Shown: piece after piece, positions 25,676 through 38,984 of the stretch | Position numbering within the stretch: the first letter of the stretch is position 1 | Layout of the letters: every line of letters starts with the position of its first letter | Source: Microbacterium aurugineum | GTDB lineage: Bacteria > Actinomycetota > Actinomycetes > Actinomycetales > Microbacteriaceae | Assembly (NCBI RefSeq): GCF_023101205.1 | Contig: NZ_CP078078.1 | Coordinates: 1,612,001 to 1,676,000 of the forward strand | Length of the DNA: 64,000 bases | Direction of reading: 5' to 3' | Notes under the pieces: model-generated | Seen by the model: only the letters and a program-made list of their open reading frames with translations | Told to the model about the DNA's origin: nothing | Databases searched by the model: none | Translations under genes and position numbers: made by a program

Positions 25676-28636
25676 ATGGCTCTTCCGTTCGAACCGTCCC
25701 GATCCGAGGGGCCGCCGTACGCAGACTGGCGTACGATCCTCGGTCCTTCGCGTGACGACGCGAAGACGCCCCTCGCGCTCGGTGTCGAGTTGCGGGTGCG
25801 CGACGGACGCGGGGCGAACCCCTGGGCCTCGCGCCCGCAGCGTACGGCCACAGCCCGCGACGTGGCGAAGCGCACGGGGGAGATCCTTCTCGGGATCCGC
25901 CCGCTCGAGCGGAGCGCCGCGACGGATGCCTGGGTGCAGGGGTCTGCGACGTGGGACGCGGTGCGGCGTTCGTCTTCGCAGTACGGGCGGGATCGATCAC
26001 GGTGGTTCGCCGACCTGCTGAGCATCGCCCGGGACACTCTCTTGTCGGGTACCGCCGGTGACTGGCTGGTCGCGGATCTGATCGAATCCGGCCTGCTGTG
26101 GGGGCACCTGCGAACCGCTGCGGACCTCGGGATACCGCTCGTCGCCACGCAGAAGAACACGAGCGTCGCCGTGGCGGAGCAGGCCACCATCGGCGCGACG
26201 ATCGGACGCGCCGAGGACGGAGGACTCGTGGTGCGCCCCGACATCACGATCGACGGCCGCGAGGTCGAGCCCCGGGACGTCCGGGCGATCGGTCGCAGCG
26301 GCGTGTACGAGATCGCGCAGCACGGCACGCGCCTGCACGTGACACTGGCGGAGGTGCCGCTCAGCGAGCCCGTCCACGCCCTGATCGGTCCCGCGGCGGG
26401 TCTCGAGGTTCCGGCGGGCGACGAAGCGGCGTTCTTCCAGGATGCGTATCCGCTGCTCGGGCGTCGGATCACCGTGCGCTCCGCAGACCGTGTCGAACTG
26501 CCTGCGCTGCCCGCACCTCATGCCGTGCTGGAGCTGTCTTTCCGTCGGGGTGACACGGTCTCCTATACCTTCGCGTGGGAGTATCGAGGATTCGGACGGG
26601 TTCCGTTCGCCGCCAGCGACCATGCGGTGCGCGACACCACGGCGGAGGCGGCGCACCGCGACGCGCTTCAGAACGTCTGGACCGAGCATCTGGGGGAGGC
26701 TCTCCAGGCAGCGGGCTCGTTCCACGACGTCGCGGCAGCCGAGTTCGTCACCCGGATCGTCCCCGCTCTCGAAGCCCACGGCGTCACGGTCGTGGTCTCG
26801 GGTCGGCGCAAGAGCTATCACGAGCTGACGGGCGACCCGGAGATCACCGTGTCGACCGTGGAGAGCACGGATCCGGACTGGTTCGACCTCGGCGTGCTGG
26901 TCAAGATCGATGGGCGCACGATCCCGTTCGAACCGCTGTTCACGGCACTGAGCACCGGTCGGAAGAAGCTCCTCCTCGTCGACGGCAGCTACTTCTCGCT
27001 GAACCATCGCGCCCTCGATCACCTGCGTGAGCTCATCGACGAAGCGGGCGCGCTCGACGAGTGGGAGACGGGTCCTCGGATCAGCCGGTATCAGACAGAC
27101 CTCTGGGAGGAGTTCGAGGACCTCGCCGACGAGGCTCTCCCGGCCGTCACCTGGCGCGCCACCGCCGACGCTCTGCGTCGTGCTTCCTCCGTGCCCTCGG
27201 TTCCGGTGCCGCCGGCGGTGAACGCCACGCTGCGGCCGTACCAGAAGGAGGGGCTGGATTGGCTCGCATTCCTCTGGAACCACGGCCTAGGAGGAATCCT
27301 CGCCGATGACATGGGACTCGGCAAGACGCTCCAGCTCCTCGCACTCATCACACACGCCAGGGAGGCGGGGGAGCATCGCCCGTTCCTGGTCGTCGTACCC
27401 ACCTCCGTGCTGGCCACCTGGCGGAGCGAGGCCGCTCGATTCACGCCCTCGCTTCGGGTGCTGCTCCGGGCGAGCACCCAGGGTCCCGGGTTGGTCGACC
27501 ACCTCGGCGAGACCGACCTCGTGATCACGACCTATGCCGTCGCCCGGCTCGACGAGGCCGAGTACGCGGCTGTGGATTGGGCGGGGCTCATCCTCGACGA
27601 GGCGCAGTTCGTCAAGAACCCCGCGACGAAGCTGCACCGCGCCGTCGCCTCCTTCTCGGCCGATGTGACCTTCGCCGTCACCGGAACCCCGATGGAGAAC
27701 AGCCTCAGCGAGCTGTGGGCACTGTTGAAGCTAACGGCGCCCGGACTCTTCCCGTCGGCGCGGAAGTTCCGCGAGCGGTACATCCAGCCGATCGAGCAGG
27801 GCAAGGTGCCGGAGAACGAGGAGGGCGGCGAGTACCGGCAACGACGCCTCGCGCAGTTGCGACGACGGATACGCCCGTTGCTGCTGCGGCGCACGAAGGA
27901 GATCGTCGCTCCGGAACTCCCTGCGAAGCAGGAGCAGATCCTCGAGGTCGAGCTCGGTGCCTCCCACCGTGCCCTGTACGAGACGGTGCTGCAGCGGGAA
28001 CGTCAGAAGGTGCTGGGCCTACTCGAAGACCTCGATCGCAACCGCTTCATCGTGTTCCGCTCGCTCACCCTGATGCGCATGCTCAGCCTCGCTCCCGGTC
28101 TCATCGACCCGGAAGACGCGAAGATCGGTTCGCGCAAGCTCGACGTCCTCCTCGAGCGGGTGATCGAGCTCCAGGCCGAGGGCCACCGGGCCCTGGTGTT
28201 CAGTCAGTTCACGTCCTTCCTCGACCTGGCCGCAGCCCGCCTGGATGCCGCGGGAATCCCCTACGCCCATCTGGACGGGACGACCAGGCACCGCCAGAAG
28301 GTGGTCGACGGATTCACCGGCGGGGAGCAGCCGGTGTTCCTGATCAGCTTGAAGGCAGGGGGATTCGGCCTCACGCTGACCGAAGCCGACTACGTGTTCC
28401 TCCTCGACCCGTGGTGGAATCCCGCGGCGGAGGCGCAGGCGATCGACCGCACGCACCGCATCGGACAGGACCGTCAGGTGTTCGTCTACCGGATGATCTC
28501 CACCGGGACCATCGAAGAGAAGGTGCTCGAGCTGCAGCGCCGCAAGGCCCGATTGTTCACCGCCGTCCTCGATGAGGAAGCGCTGTTCGCACAATCGCTG
28601 ACCGCCGACGACATCCGCGGCTTGTTCGAGGGGTGA
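25676..28636 (+). CDS. SNF2-family DEAD/DEAH-like ATPase/helicase
   Basis: A 986-residue Swi2/Snf2-type protein. The C-terminal half holds the motor: Walker A DDMGLGKT (near residue 545), DEAQ box LDEAQFVKNP (near 640), VTGTPMENSLSELWALL, then the second RecA lobe with VFSQFTSFLDLAAARL, SLKAGGFGLTLTEADYVFLLDPWWNPAAE and THRIGQDRQVFVYR. The N-terminal ~480 residues are not recognised and lack the CxC...CxH of a SWIM zinc finger often found in bacterial relatives. Such proteins translocate on duplex DNA; the biological role here is unknown. ATG 25676 is preceded by GGAGAGG. Confidence 0.9.
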   Translation: MALPFEPSRSEGPPYADWRTILGPSRDDAKTPLALGVELRVRDGRGANPWASRPQRTATARDVAKRTGEILLGIRPLERSAATDAWVQGSATWDAVRRSSSQYGRDRSRWFADLLSIARDTLLSGTAGDWLVADLIESGLLWGHLRTAADLGIPLVATQKNTSVAVAEQATIGATIGRAEDGGLVVRPDITIDGREVEPRDVRAIGRSGVYEIAQHGTRLHVTLAEVPLSEPVHALIGPAAGLEVPAGDEAAFFQDAYPLLGRRITVRSADRVELPALPAPHAVLELSFRRGDTVSYTFAWEYRGFGRVPFAASDHAVRDTTAEAAHRDALQNVWTEHLGEALQAAGSFHDVAAAEFVTRIVPALEAHGVTVVVSGRRKSYHELTGDPEITVSTVESTDPDWFDLGVLVKIDGRTIPFEPLFTALSTGRKKLLLVDGSYFSLNHRALDHLRELIDEAGALDEWETGPRISRYQTDLWEEFEDLADEALPAVTWRATADALRRASSVPSVPVPPAVNATLRPYQKEGLDWLAFLWNHGLGGILADDMGLGKTLQLLALITHAREAGEHRPFLVVVPTSVLATWRSEAARFTPSLRVLLRASTQGPGLVDHLGETDLVITTYAVARLDEAEYAAVDWAGLILDEAQFVKNPATKLHRAVASFSADVTFAVTGTPMENSLSELWALLKLTAPGLFPSARKFRERYIQPIEQGKVPENEEGGEYRQRRLAQLRRRIRPLLLRRTKEIVAPELPAKQEQILEVELGASHRALYETVLQRERQKVLGLLEDLDRNRFIVFRSLTLMRMLSLAPGLIDPEDAKIGSRKLDVLLERVIELQAEGHRALVFSQFTSFLDLAAARLDAAGIPYAHLDGTTRHRQKVVDGFTGGEQPVFLISLKAGGFGLTLTEADYVFLLDPWWNPAAEAQAIDRTHRIGQDRQVFVYRMISTGTIEEKVLELQRRKARLFTAVLDEEALFAQSLTADDIRGLFEG

Positions 28637-28683
28637 GATGAATACTCCCGGCTCGGTCGACCGGCCGCACAGGGAGCCCTCGG

Positions 28684-28689
28684 TACAAT
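28684..28689 (+). promoter_or_regulatory. -10 hexamer TACAAT for the MBL-Rieske gene
   Basis: TACAAT lies 28 bases before ATG 28718. The short leader carries GGGAGGA as ribosome-binding site. Confidence 0.5.
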
Positions 28690-28717
28690 CGAACGGTTCA
28701 CTTTCGGGAGGAATGCA

Positions 28718-30295
28718 ATGCGGATCACCGGACTCGGCCACGCCGGGATGTTCATCGAGACCGTGGGCGGGAACATCATCTGCGACCCGGTTCTCGGACC
28801 CTCCTTCTACGGATCCTGGTTCCCGTTCCCGGACAACCGGGGGCTGGATTGGGAGCGATTCGGCCGCGAAGCCGACTTCCTCTGGATCTCGCACCGCCAC
28901 CGCGACCACTTCGATCCGCGTCTCCTCGAGCGCTACATCCGCAAGGACATCGAGGTGCTGCTCCCGGAGTACCCGACCGATGATCTCGAGAAGGACATCC
29001 GCGCGCTCGGCTACACGAACATCACCTACGCTCCGGCAGGTCAGGTGATCCAGCGCGGCGACCTCAAGATGATGATCACGCCGCTGCGCGCTCCCAGCGA
29101 CGGACCGATCGGCGACTCCTCGTTGAGCGTCGACGACGGCACCGGTTCGGTGCTCAATCAGAACGACTCGCATCCGCTCGACCTCGAGAAGCTGCTCGAC
29201 TTCGGCACGCCCGACGCCTACTTCACCCAGGTCTCCGGCGCCATCTGGTGGCCCATGGTCTACGACCTGCCGCTCGACGCGAAGCAGAACTTCGCCCGCC
29301 TCAAGCGCGAAGCGCAGAACAAGCGCGCCATGTACTACATCGAGAAGGTCGATGCTCCGCACGTCTTCCCGATGGCCGGTCCGCCCATGTTCCTGCGCGA
29401 CGATCTGTTCGACTTCAACGGTCTGGGCAAGAACGGCGAATCGATCTTCACGGACCAGAAGCAGTTCCTCGCGCACATGAAGGAGCTCGCTCCGCAGTAC
29501 GACGGTCAGCTCTTCATCCCCGGGACCGTCGTCACGGTCGAGGGAGGCAACGTCACCTCCGAGCAGACGCTCTACACCGACGCCGAGATCGCTCACATCT
29601 TCGACGAGAAGTGGGAGTACCTCGAGGAGCAGCGCGCGAGCCGGCAGCAGGAGATCCGCGACGAAGAGGCGTCTCGTGCCGAGATCATCCCCCCGGCCGA
29701 GATGCTCGAGGCGATCAAGACCTGGTGGGAGCCGCTGCTGAAGAAGTCCCGCACGATCCGGTTGGGCGTCGGCGGATGTGTGCGCTTCCGCATCGGCGAG
29801 CTCGACATGGTCGTCGACTTCCCTCGTGCGAAGGTCCGCGAGTACGCGGGGGAGGAGTGCGTGTACTGGTACACCATCCCCGCAGATCTCGTCTCCACGA
29901 ACATCGTCGATCACGAGATCGACTGGTCGAACTCGATCTTCCTCTCGATGCAGTTCTCGGTGGGGCGCAGCGGCAAGTTCAACGAGTTCCTCACCACGTT
30001 CCTCAAGTGCCTCTCGGTCGACCGGATCGAATACGTCGAGAACTGGTATCAGGAGCAGACGGATCAGACGGAGGATGCGGAGATCGGCGACTGGGTCGTC
30101 CAGCGGCGCTGCCCGCACCTGCGCGCCGACCTCACCCGAACGGGCACCGTCGACGAGGACGGGATCCTCACCTGCAGCATGCACGACTGGAAGTGGGACC
30201 TGAAGACCGGTCGATGCCTCTCCACGGCCGGGCACCCGATCCGTTCCGCCAAGGTCGACGACGTCACCGATCCCGTGCTGCAGGAGGCGAGCTGA
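28718..30295 (+). CDS. Metallo-beta-lactamase fold / Rieske [2Fe-2S] fusion protein
   Basis: A 525-residue protein with two recognisable modules. The N-terminal ~300 residues form an UlaG/CMAH-like metallo-beta-lactamase domain with GLGHAGMFIET and the metal motif H59-R-H61-R-D63-H64. A middle region (about 310-450) is not assigned. The C-terminal ~65 residues are a Rieske domain with C465-P-H467 and C486-x2-H489 (CSMHDWKWDL). CMP-N-acetylneuraminate hydroxylase combines the same two folds with Rieske first; here the order is reversed. The substrate is unknown and no sialic-acid genes are nearby. The start is set by GGGAGGA. It has its own promoter and precedes pyrR. Confidence 0.8.
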   Translation: MRITGLGHAGMFIETVGGNIICDPVLGPSFYGSWFPFPDNRGLDWERFGREADFLWISHRHRDHFDPRLLERYIRKDIEVLLPEYPTDDLEKDIRALGYTNITYAPAGQVIQRGDLKMMITPLRAPSDGPIGDSSLSVDDGTGSVLNQNDSHPLDLEKLLDFGTPDAYFTQVSGAIWWPMVYDLPLDAKQNFARLKREAQNKRAMYYIEKVDAPHVFPMAGPPMFLRDDLFDFNGLGKNGESIFTDQKQFLAHMKELAPQYDGQLFIPGTVVTVEGGNVTSEQTLYTDAEIAHIFDEKWEYLEEQRASRQQEIRDEEASRAEIIPPAEMLEAIKTWWEPLLKKSRTIRLGVGGCVRFRIGELDMVVDFPRAKVREYAGEECVYWYTIPADLVSTNIVDHEIDWSNSIFLSMQFSVGRSGKFNEFLTTFLKCLSVDRIEYVENWYQEQTDQTEDAEIGDWVVQRRCPHLRADLTRTGTVDEDGILTCSMHDWKWDLKTGRCLSTAGHPIRSAKVDDVTDPVLQEAS

Positions 30296-30317
30296 TCGCG
30301 GAGGGTCCGCGCTCCGA

Positions 30318-30323
30318 TAGACT
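30318..30323 (+). promoter_or_regulatory. -10 hexamer TAGACT for the pyr operon
   Basis: TAGACT would start transcription near 30330, giving a leader of about 48 bases that begins just before the PyrR-binding hairpin. Confidence 0.5.
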
Positions 30324-30337
30324 GGCCTGACTAGCAA

Positions 30338-30369
30338 CCTTTAACACCGTCCTGTGAGGCGGAGAAGGG
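30338..30369 (+). promoter_or_regulatory. PyrR-binding hairpin in the pyr operon leader
   Basis: The loop segment GTCCTGTGAGGC (30349-30360) matches the UCCNGNGAGG core recognised by PyrR in Bacillus and mycobacterial leaders. CC (30351-30352) pairs with GG (30358-30359), CCG (30347-30349) with CGG (30360-30362), and CCTT (30338-30341) with AAGG (30365-30368). That AAGG is the ribosome-binding site of pyrR. PyrR with UMP bound would therefore hide the site and repress translation, as described for Mycobacterium smegmatis. Function is inferred from sequence. Confidence 0.7.
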
Positions 30370-30377
30370 AGCGGCCG

Positions 30378-30908
30378 ATGAGCATGCGCACCGTGCTGCA
30401 CGAAGCCGACATCTCACGCGCGCTGACCCGTATCGCGCACGAGATCCTCGAATCCAATCGAGGAGCCGAGAACCTCGTCCTGCTGGGAATTCCGACCCGC
30501 GGCGTCACTCTCGCCCATCGCCTCGGGCTGCTGATCAGCGAGATCGCTCAACAGTCCGTTCCCGTCGGCGCGCTCGATGTCACCCTCTTCCGGGATGACC
30601 TCGCCAAGCACCCGACCCGTTCGCCGCAGCCCACGGATATCCCGGTCGGCGGCATCGACGGCAAGACGGTCGTGCTCGTCGATGATGTGCTCTTCTCCGG
30701 GCGGAGCATCCGGGCCGCACTGGACGCGATCCAGTCCATCGGCCGCCCCGCTGTCGTCCGGCTGGCGATCCTGGTCGACCGCGGGCATCGTGAACTTCCG
30801 ATCCGGCCGGACTTCATCGGCAAGAACATCCCCTCCGCGCGCACGGAGCGCGTCAATGTGCGCCTCTTCGAGAACGACGGGGCCGAGGAGGTGACGATCG
30901 GCGAATGA
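30378..30908 (+). CDS. pyrR: Bifunctional pyr operon regulator / uracil phosphoribosyltransferase PyrR
   Basis: PyrR binds pyr leader RNA when UMP is abundant and can also make UMP from uracil and PRPP. The 176-residue protein has the type I PRT fold with the flexible-loop region ([11 protein letters not shown]), the PRPP loop [18 protein letters not shown], and [28 protein letters not shown], typical of PyrR. ATG 30378 is chosen because AAGGGAG lies just upstream; ATG 30384 is possible. Its leader contains a PyrR-binding hairpin. It is the first gene of the pyr operon and overlaps pyrB by 4 bases. Confidence 0.95.
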   Translation: MSMRTVLHEADISRALTRIAHEILESNRGAENLVLLGIPTRGVTLAHRLGLLISEIAQQSVPVGALDVTLFRDDLAKHPTRSPQPTDIPVGGIDGKTVVLVDDVLFSGRSIRAALDAIQSIGRPAVVRLAILVDRGHRELPIRPDFIGKNIPSARTERVNVRLFENDGAEEVTIGE

Positions 30909-31870
30909 GGCATCTCCTCGACACCCGCACCCTCGATCGGGCGACCGCACTGCGCATCCTCGATGTCGCCGAAGACATGGCGGACACGCAGTCCCGCGAG
31001 GTCAAGAAGCTCCCGACACTGCGCGGCAAGACCGTCGTGAACCTCTTCTTCGAGGACTCGACCCGCACGCGCATCTCGTTCGAGGCAGCCGCCAAGCGTC
31101 TCTCCGCCGATGTGATCAACTTCGCCGCGAAGGGCTCCAGCGTCTCCAAGGGCGAGAGCCTGAAAGACACGGCGCAGACGCTCGAGGCGATCGGCGCCGA
31201 CGCGGTCGTGGTCCGGCACCCCGGCTCCGGAGCGCCGCAGACCCTCGCCACCAGCGGCTGGATCTCGGCCGGAGTGGTGAACGCCGGGGACGGCACCCAC
31301 GAGCACCCGACGCAGGCGCTGCTCGACGCCTTCACCATCCGCAAGCGTCGCTTCGGTGGCGACAGCCGAGGACGGGACCTCAGCGGGCTGCGGGTCGTGA
31401 TCGTCGGTGACGTGCTGCACTCCCGCGTTGCCCGTTCCAACGTCTGGCTGCTCACCACCTTGGGTGCCGACGTCACCCTGGTCGCACCACCCACGTTGGT
31501 GCCGCAGAACGTGTCTCTCTGGCCGGTGCGGGTCGAATACGACCTCGATCAGGCGCTGGCGGAGGACCCGGACGCCGTGATGATGCTACGTATCCAGCTG
31601 GAACGGATGAACGCGGCGTATTTCCCGACTGAGCGGGAGTATTCCCGCCGCTGGGGCCTGGACGCACGGCGTGTGGGCGGTCTTCCGGCAGGTAGCATTG
31701 TCATGCACCCCGGACCCATGAACCGGGGACTGGAGATCTCTTCGGAAGCTGCCGATTCCCCCCGCTCGACGGTGCTGGAACAGGTGACGAACGGGGTGTC
31801 CGTCCGCATGGCGGTGTTGTACCTGCTGCTGGCAGGAGAACGAGACGACGAACGAGGGGGAGACCTGTGA
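30905..31870 (+). CDS. pyrB: Aspartate carbamoyltransferase catalytic subunit
   Basis: Condenses carbamoyl phosphate with aspartate, the committed pyrimidine step. The 321-residue protein has the carbamoyl-phosphate motif [36 protein letters not shown] with the 80s-loop residues, [15 protein letters not shown], and [11 protein letters not shown] near the C terminus. No regulatory pyrI gene is present, as usual in actinobacteria. The start overlaps the pyrR stop (ATGA), and its end overlaps pyrC by 4 bases. Confidence 0.97.
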   Translation: MRHLLDTRTLDRATALRILDVAEDMADTQSREVKKLPTLRGKTVVNLFFEDSTRTRISFEAAAKRLSADVINFAAKGSSVSKGESLKDTAQTLEAIGADAVVVRHPGSGAPQTLATSGWISAGVVNAGDGTHEHPTQALLDAFTIRKRRFGGDSRGRDLSGLRVVIVGDVLHSRVARSNVWLLTTLGADVTLVAPPTLVPQNVSLWPVRVEYDLDQALAEDPDAVMMLRIQLERMNAAYFPTEREYSRRWGLDARRVGGLPAGSIVMHPGPMNRGLEISSEAADSPRSTVLEQVTNGVSVRMAVLYLLLAGERDDERGGDL

Positions 31871-33171
31871 GCGAGACCCTCGTCATCACTGGCGCACAGT
31901 TGCTCGGTGCCGAGAGCGCCGACATCATCATCGAAGACGGCCGCGTCGCCGACATCGGTCAGGGATTGCATCGCGCCGGTGCGCGCATCATCGACGGCGC
32001 GGGGCTCGTGGCCCTGCCCGGGCTCGTCGACCTGCACACGCATCTGCGGGAGCCCGGCTATGAAGCGTCGGAGACGATCCTCACCGGGACGAGGGCCGCA
32101 GCCGCAGGTGGCTTCACCGCGGTGTTCGCGATGCCCAACACCTCTCCCGTGGCAGACACCGCCGGAGTGGTCGAGCAGGAGCTCGGCCTGGGCGAGGCAG
32201 CCGGTTATGCCACCGTGCAGCCCATCGGCGCCGTCACGGTCGGGCAGAAGGGCGAGCGTCTCGCGGAACTGGGAGCGATGGCGTCGTCCCGCGCGAAGGT
32301 GCGCGTCTTCAGCGACGACGGCTTCTGCGTGTTCGATCCGCTCATCATGCGCCGTGCGCTGGAGTACGTGAAGTCCTTCGGCGGCGTCATCGCCCAGCAC
32401 GCTCAGGATCCTCGTCTCACCGAGGGTGCCCAGATGAACGAAGGCATCGTGTCGGCCGAACTCGGTCTGAGCGGCTGGCCCGCGGTGGCGGAGGAGTCGA
32501 TCATCGCCCGCGACGTGCTGCTGGCCGAGCACGTGGGATCCCGCCTGCACGTCTGTCACCTCTCGACGGCAGGGTCGGTCGACATCATCCGCTGGGCCAA
32601 GAAGCGCGGCATCGACGTCACCGCCGAGGTCACCCCGCACCACCTGTTGCTGACCGACGAGCTCGTGCGCGGCTACGACGCTCGCTACAAGGTCAATCCG
32701 CCGCTGCGCCGCGAAGAGGATGTGCACGCCGTGCGCGAGGGCCTCGCCGACGGAACGATCGACATCGTGGCCACCGATCACGCTCCGCATCCGAGCGAGA
32801 ACAAGGCGTGCGAGTGGCAGGCAGCGGCGAACGGCATGGTGGGCCTCGAGAGCGCGCTCCGCGTGGTGCATCAGTCGATGGTGCAGACCGGGCTGCTCGA
32901 ATGGTCTGACGTCGCGCGCGTCATGAGTTCGACACCGGCACGCATCGGTCGGCTCGCCGGCCACGGCACTCCGCTCGACGTCGGACAGCCGGCCCACCTC
33001 ACGCTGTATGACGCTTCTGTCGACGGCGTCTTCACGGAGGCGGATCTCCACGGCCGGAGCGTGAACTCGCCCTACCTCGGCCGGACGCTCCCCGGACGCG
33101 TGGAGTACACCATCCACGGCGGCACCCTCACCGTCGACGGCGGACACGTCGTCGAGGAGCTCCGCGCATGA
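31867..33171 (+). CDS. pyrC: Dihydroorotase
   Basis: Cyclises carbamoyl aspartate to dihydroorotate. The 434-residue protein is the long, amidohydrolase-type form: zinc ligands in [14 protein letters not shown], then [15 protein letters not shown], the metal-bridging Asp region [39 protein letters not shown], and [16 protein letters not shown]. The GTG start overlaps the pyrB stop. pyrB-pyrC adjacency, followed by a membrane gene and carAB, is the conserved actinobacterial order. Confidence 0.96.
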   Translation: MSETLVITGAQLLGAESADIIIEDGRVADIGQGLHRAGARIIDGAGLVALPGLVDLHTHLREPGYEASETILTGTRAAAAGGFTAVFAMPNTSPVADTAGVVEQELGLGEAAGYATVQPIGAVTVGQKGERLAELGAMASSRAKVRVFSDDGFCVFDPLIMRRALEYVKSFGGVIAQHAQDPRLTEGAQMNEGIVSAELGLSGWPAVAEESIIARDVLLAEHVGSRLHVCHLSTAGSVDIIRWAKKRGIDVTAEVTPHHLLLTDELVRGYDARYKVNPPLRREEDVHAVREGLADGTIDIVATDHAPHPSENKACEWQAAANGMVGLESALRVVHQSMVQTGLLEWSDVARVMSSTPARIGRLAGHGTPLDVGQPAHLTLYDASVDGVFTEADLHGRSVNSPYLGRTLPGRVEYTIHGGTLTVDGGHVVEELRA

Positions 33172-33680
33172 GCGCTCGGGACCTCGCCGTCGCGATCATG
33201 ATCGCGGTGGCGCTCCTGATTCTGCTGGCGATGCTCTTCGCCTGGCGACGACGAATGCGCCGCGATTCCGTGTTCACGGCGCCGCTCGGAGTCCCTGAGC
33301 ATGCGGAGATCGTCCGCCGCGACGAGGTGCTGTACGTGTCGACGACACGACACGCGCAGCCGCTCGAACGCCTCGCGGTGTCGCCTCTCGCGTATCGGGC
33401 ACGCGGCGAGCTCGCCCTCACGGATCGCGGCATCGCCCTCTGCCTCGACGGAACCCCGACGGTCTTCCTCGCGAACGACCGGCTCGTCACCGTCGATCGT
33501 GCCACCGTCACGATCGACCGCGTGGTCGAGCCCGGCGGCCTCGTGCGCATCGCCTGGAAGATCGCCGACGACACCGTCGTCGACAGCTACCTGCGCCTCG
33601 CCACCGGCGAGCCTCAGAACCTCATCTCCGACCTGCAGCGGCTCGTCCCCGCCGCCCCCGACACAGGAGCAAAGTCATGA
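33168..33680 (+). CDS. Conserved membrane protein of the pyr operon
   Basis: A 170-residue protein with one N-terminal membrane helix (about residues 5-26, [22 protein letters not shown]) and a basic stop-transfer segment RRRMRR. A cytoplasmic domain rich in beta strands follows, including [42 protein letters not shown]. It corresponds to the unnamed gene found between pyrC and carA in other actinobacteria (for example the mycobacterial pyr operon). Four-base overlaps on both sides tie it firmly to the operon. Function is unknown; the beta domain could be PH-like, but that is weak. Confidence 0.85.
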   Translation: MSARDLAVAIMIAVALLILLAMLFAWRRRMRRDSVFTAPLGVPEHAEIVRRDEVLYVSTTRHAQPLERLAVSPLAYRARGELALTDRGIALCLDGTPTVFLANDRLVTVDRATVTIDRVVEPGGLVRIAWKIADDTVVDSYLRLATGEPQNLISDLQRLVPAAPDTGAKS

Positions 33681-34854
33681 CTCTCTCGACACCCGCCGGG
33701 CAGGCCCCCGCGGCCCAGTTGCCCGACCCCGCCGTGCTCGTCCTGGAGGACGGCACGCGTCACGCCGGACGCGCCTACGGCGCACGCGGACGCACCCTCG
33801 GCGAAGTCGTCTTCGCGACCGGCATGTCCGGATACCAGGAGACCATCACGGATCCCTCGTACGCGGGCCAGATCGTCCTGCAGACGGCACCGCACATCGG
33901 CAACACCGGCATGAACGACGAAGACGCCGAGTCGCGTCGCATCTGGGTCTCCGGGTACATCGTGCGCGACCCTTCGCGCGTCGTCTCGAACTGGCGCGCC
34001 AACGCGTCGCTCGACGATGTGCTCGTCCAGGACGGCGTGGTGGGCATCAGCGGGGTCGACACCCGTTCGATCACGCGCCACATCCGCTCAGCCGGCTCCA
34101 TGCGCGGCGGCATCTTCTCCGGCGCCGATGCGTCGCTCGACCCCGAGGAGCAGGTGCGCATCGTCCGCGAGGCACCCGAGATGGCGGGACGCAATCTGTC
34201 CGCCGAGGTCTCCGTCGACGTCGCGACCGTGACGACCGCGATGGGGGAGCGGATCGGCAACCTCGCCGTGCTCGACCTCGGTGTGAAGCAGGCGACGATC
34301 GACAATCTCGCGGCCCGCGGCTTCGAGGTGCACGTACTCCCGCAGAACGTGACCATCGATGAGATCAGAGCCGTGGACCCCGTCGCCGTCTTCTATTCGA
34401 ACGGCCCCGGTGACCCCGCGGCCTCGGGCGATCACGTCGAGCTGCTGCGTGCGGTGCTCGACGACGGGCTGCCGTTCTTCGGCATCTGCTTCGGCAACCA
34501 GCTCCTGGGCCGTGCGCTGGGTCTCGGCACCTACAAGCTGCCGTTCGGCCACCGCGGCATCAACCAGCCCGTGCTCGACAAGCAGACCGGCAAGGTGGAG
34601 ATCACCGCCCACAACCACGGCTTCGCCGTCGAGGCTCCGATCGAGGGGACCTTCGACAGCCCGAACGGGTACGGCAAGGTCGAGGTCAGCCATGTCGGGC
34701 TGAACGACAACGTCGTCGAGGGACTCCGCGCTCTCGACATCCCGGCCTTCTCGGTGCAGTACCACCCCGAGGCGGCAGCGGGCCCGCACGACGCCAACTA
34801 TCTCTTCGACAGGTTCCGCGACCTGGTCATCGCCAGCCAGAAGGACTCCAAGTA

Positions 34855-34855
<1 letters not shown>
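33677..34855 (+). CDS. carA: Carbamoyl-phosphate synthase small subunit
   Basis: The glutaminase subunit that feeds ammonia to CarB. The 392-residue protein has the N-terminal carbamoyl-phosphate synthetase domain ([30 protein letters not shown]) and a class I glutamine amidotransferase domain. The nucleophilic Cys is in [25 protein letters not shown] follows, and the His-Glu pair is in [11 protein letters not shown]. The start overlaps the preceding gene by 4 bases, and the TAA stop shares a base with the carB start. Confidence 0.97.
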
Positions 34856-38138
<3,283 letters not shown>

Positions 38139-38142
<4 letters not shown>

Positions 38143-38984
38143 GCGCACGCTTCGGCGAGCGGGTCCGCTCCGTGCTCGGCGCACGAGGACCCCTCTGCGT
38201 CGGCATCGACCCCCACGCCGCGCTGCTCGCGTCGTGGGGACTGTCGGACGACGCGCAGGGCGTGCGGGAATTCGGCCTGCGGACCGTCGAGGCTGCCACC
38301 GGGAGAGTCGGCTTCGTGAAGCCGCAGGTGTCGTTCTTCGAGCGCTTCGGCTCCCGGGGCATCGCCGCGCTCGAAGACGTCCTCGCCGCAGCGCGCGCGG
38401 CCGGCCTCATCGTGATCGCCGACGCCAAGCGGGGCGACATCGGGTCGACCATGGATGACTACGCGCGCGCCTGGCTCACGCCGGGTTCGCCGTTGGAGGC
38501 GGACGCACTCACCGTGAGTCCTTTCCTCGGTGTCGGAGCCCTCGACGGGGCCTTCGCCCTCGCCGGAGAGCACCACAAGGGGCTCTTCGTCCTCGCGGCG
38601 ACCAGCAACCCCCAGGCCGAGGGACTCCAGCGGTCCACGGCGTCCGACGGGGCGACCGTGTCGGCATCGATCATCTCCGAGGTCTCGGGGCGCAACGCCG
38701 AGCAGGTCGGGGCAGGGGAGTGGGGGAGCTTCGGCTTCGTCATCGGTGCCACCGTGGAGTGGGCACAGGCGGGTATCGAGCCCTTCGAGCCCGTCGCCCC
38801 CATCCTGGCCCCGGGCTTCGGTGCGCAGGGTGCTGCTCCCTCCGACCTGCGGCCGCGCTTCGGTGCGCTGTCGGACGCCGTGATCGCGAGCGAGAGCCGC
38901 AGCATCCTCTCCGCACGCCCGGTCGACCTGGCCCGGACCGTCGCCGCACGCGCGGCCGAGTATCTCGAGGTGGCCGGTGTCTGA
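38139..38984 (+). CDS. pyrF: Orotidine 5'-phosphate decarboxylase (type 2)
   Basis: Decarboxylates OMP to UMP, the last step of de novo pyrimidine synthesis. The 281-residue protein is the longer mycobacterial-type form with [30 protein letters not shown], and the catalytic Lys-Asp array in [33 protein letters not shown] forms the phosphate-binding end. The GTG start overlaps carB. Its 3' end overlaps the guanylate kinase gene by 8 bases, so pyrimidine and GMP-kinase synthesis share a transcript. Confidence 0.96.
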
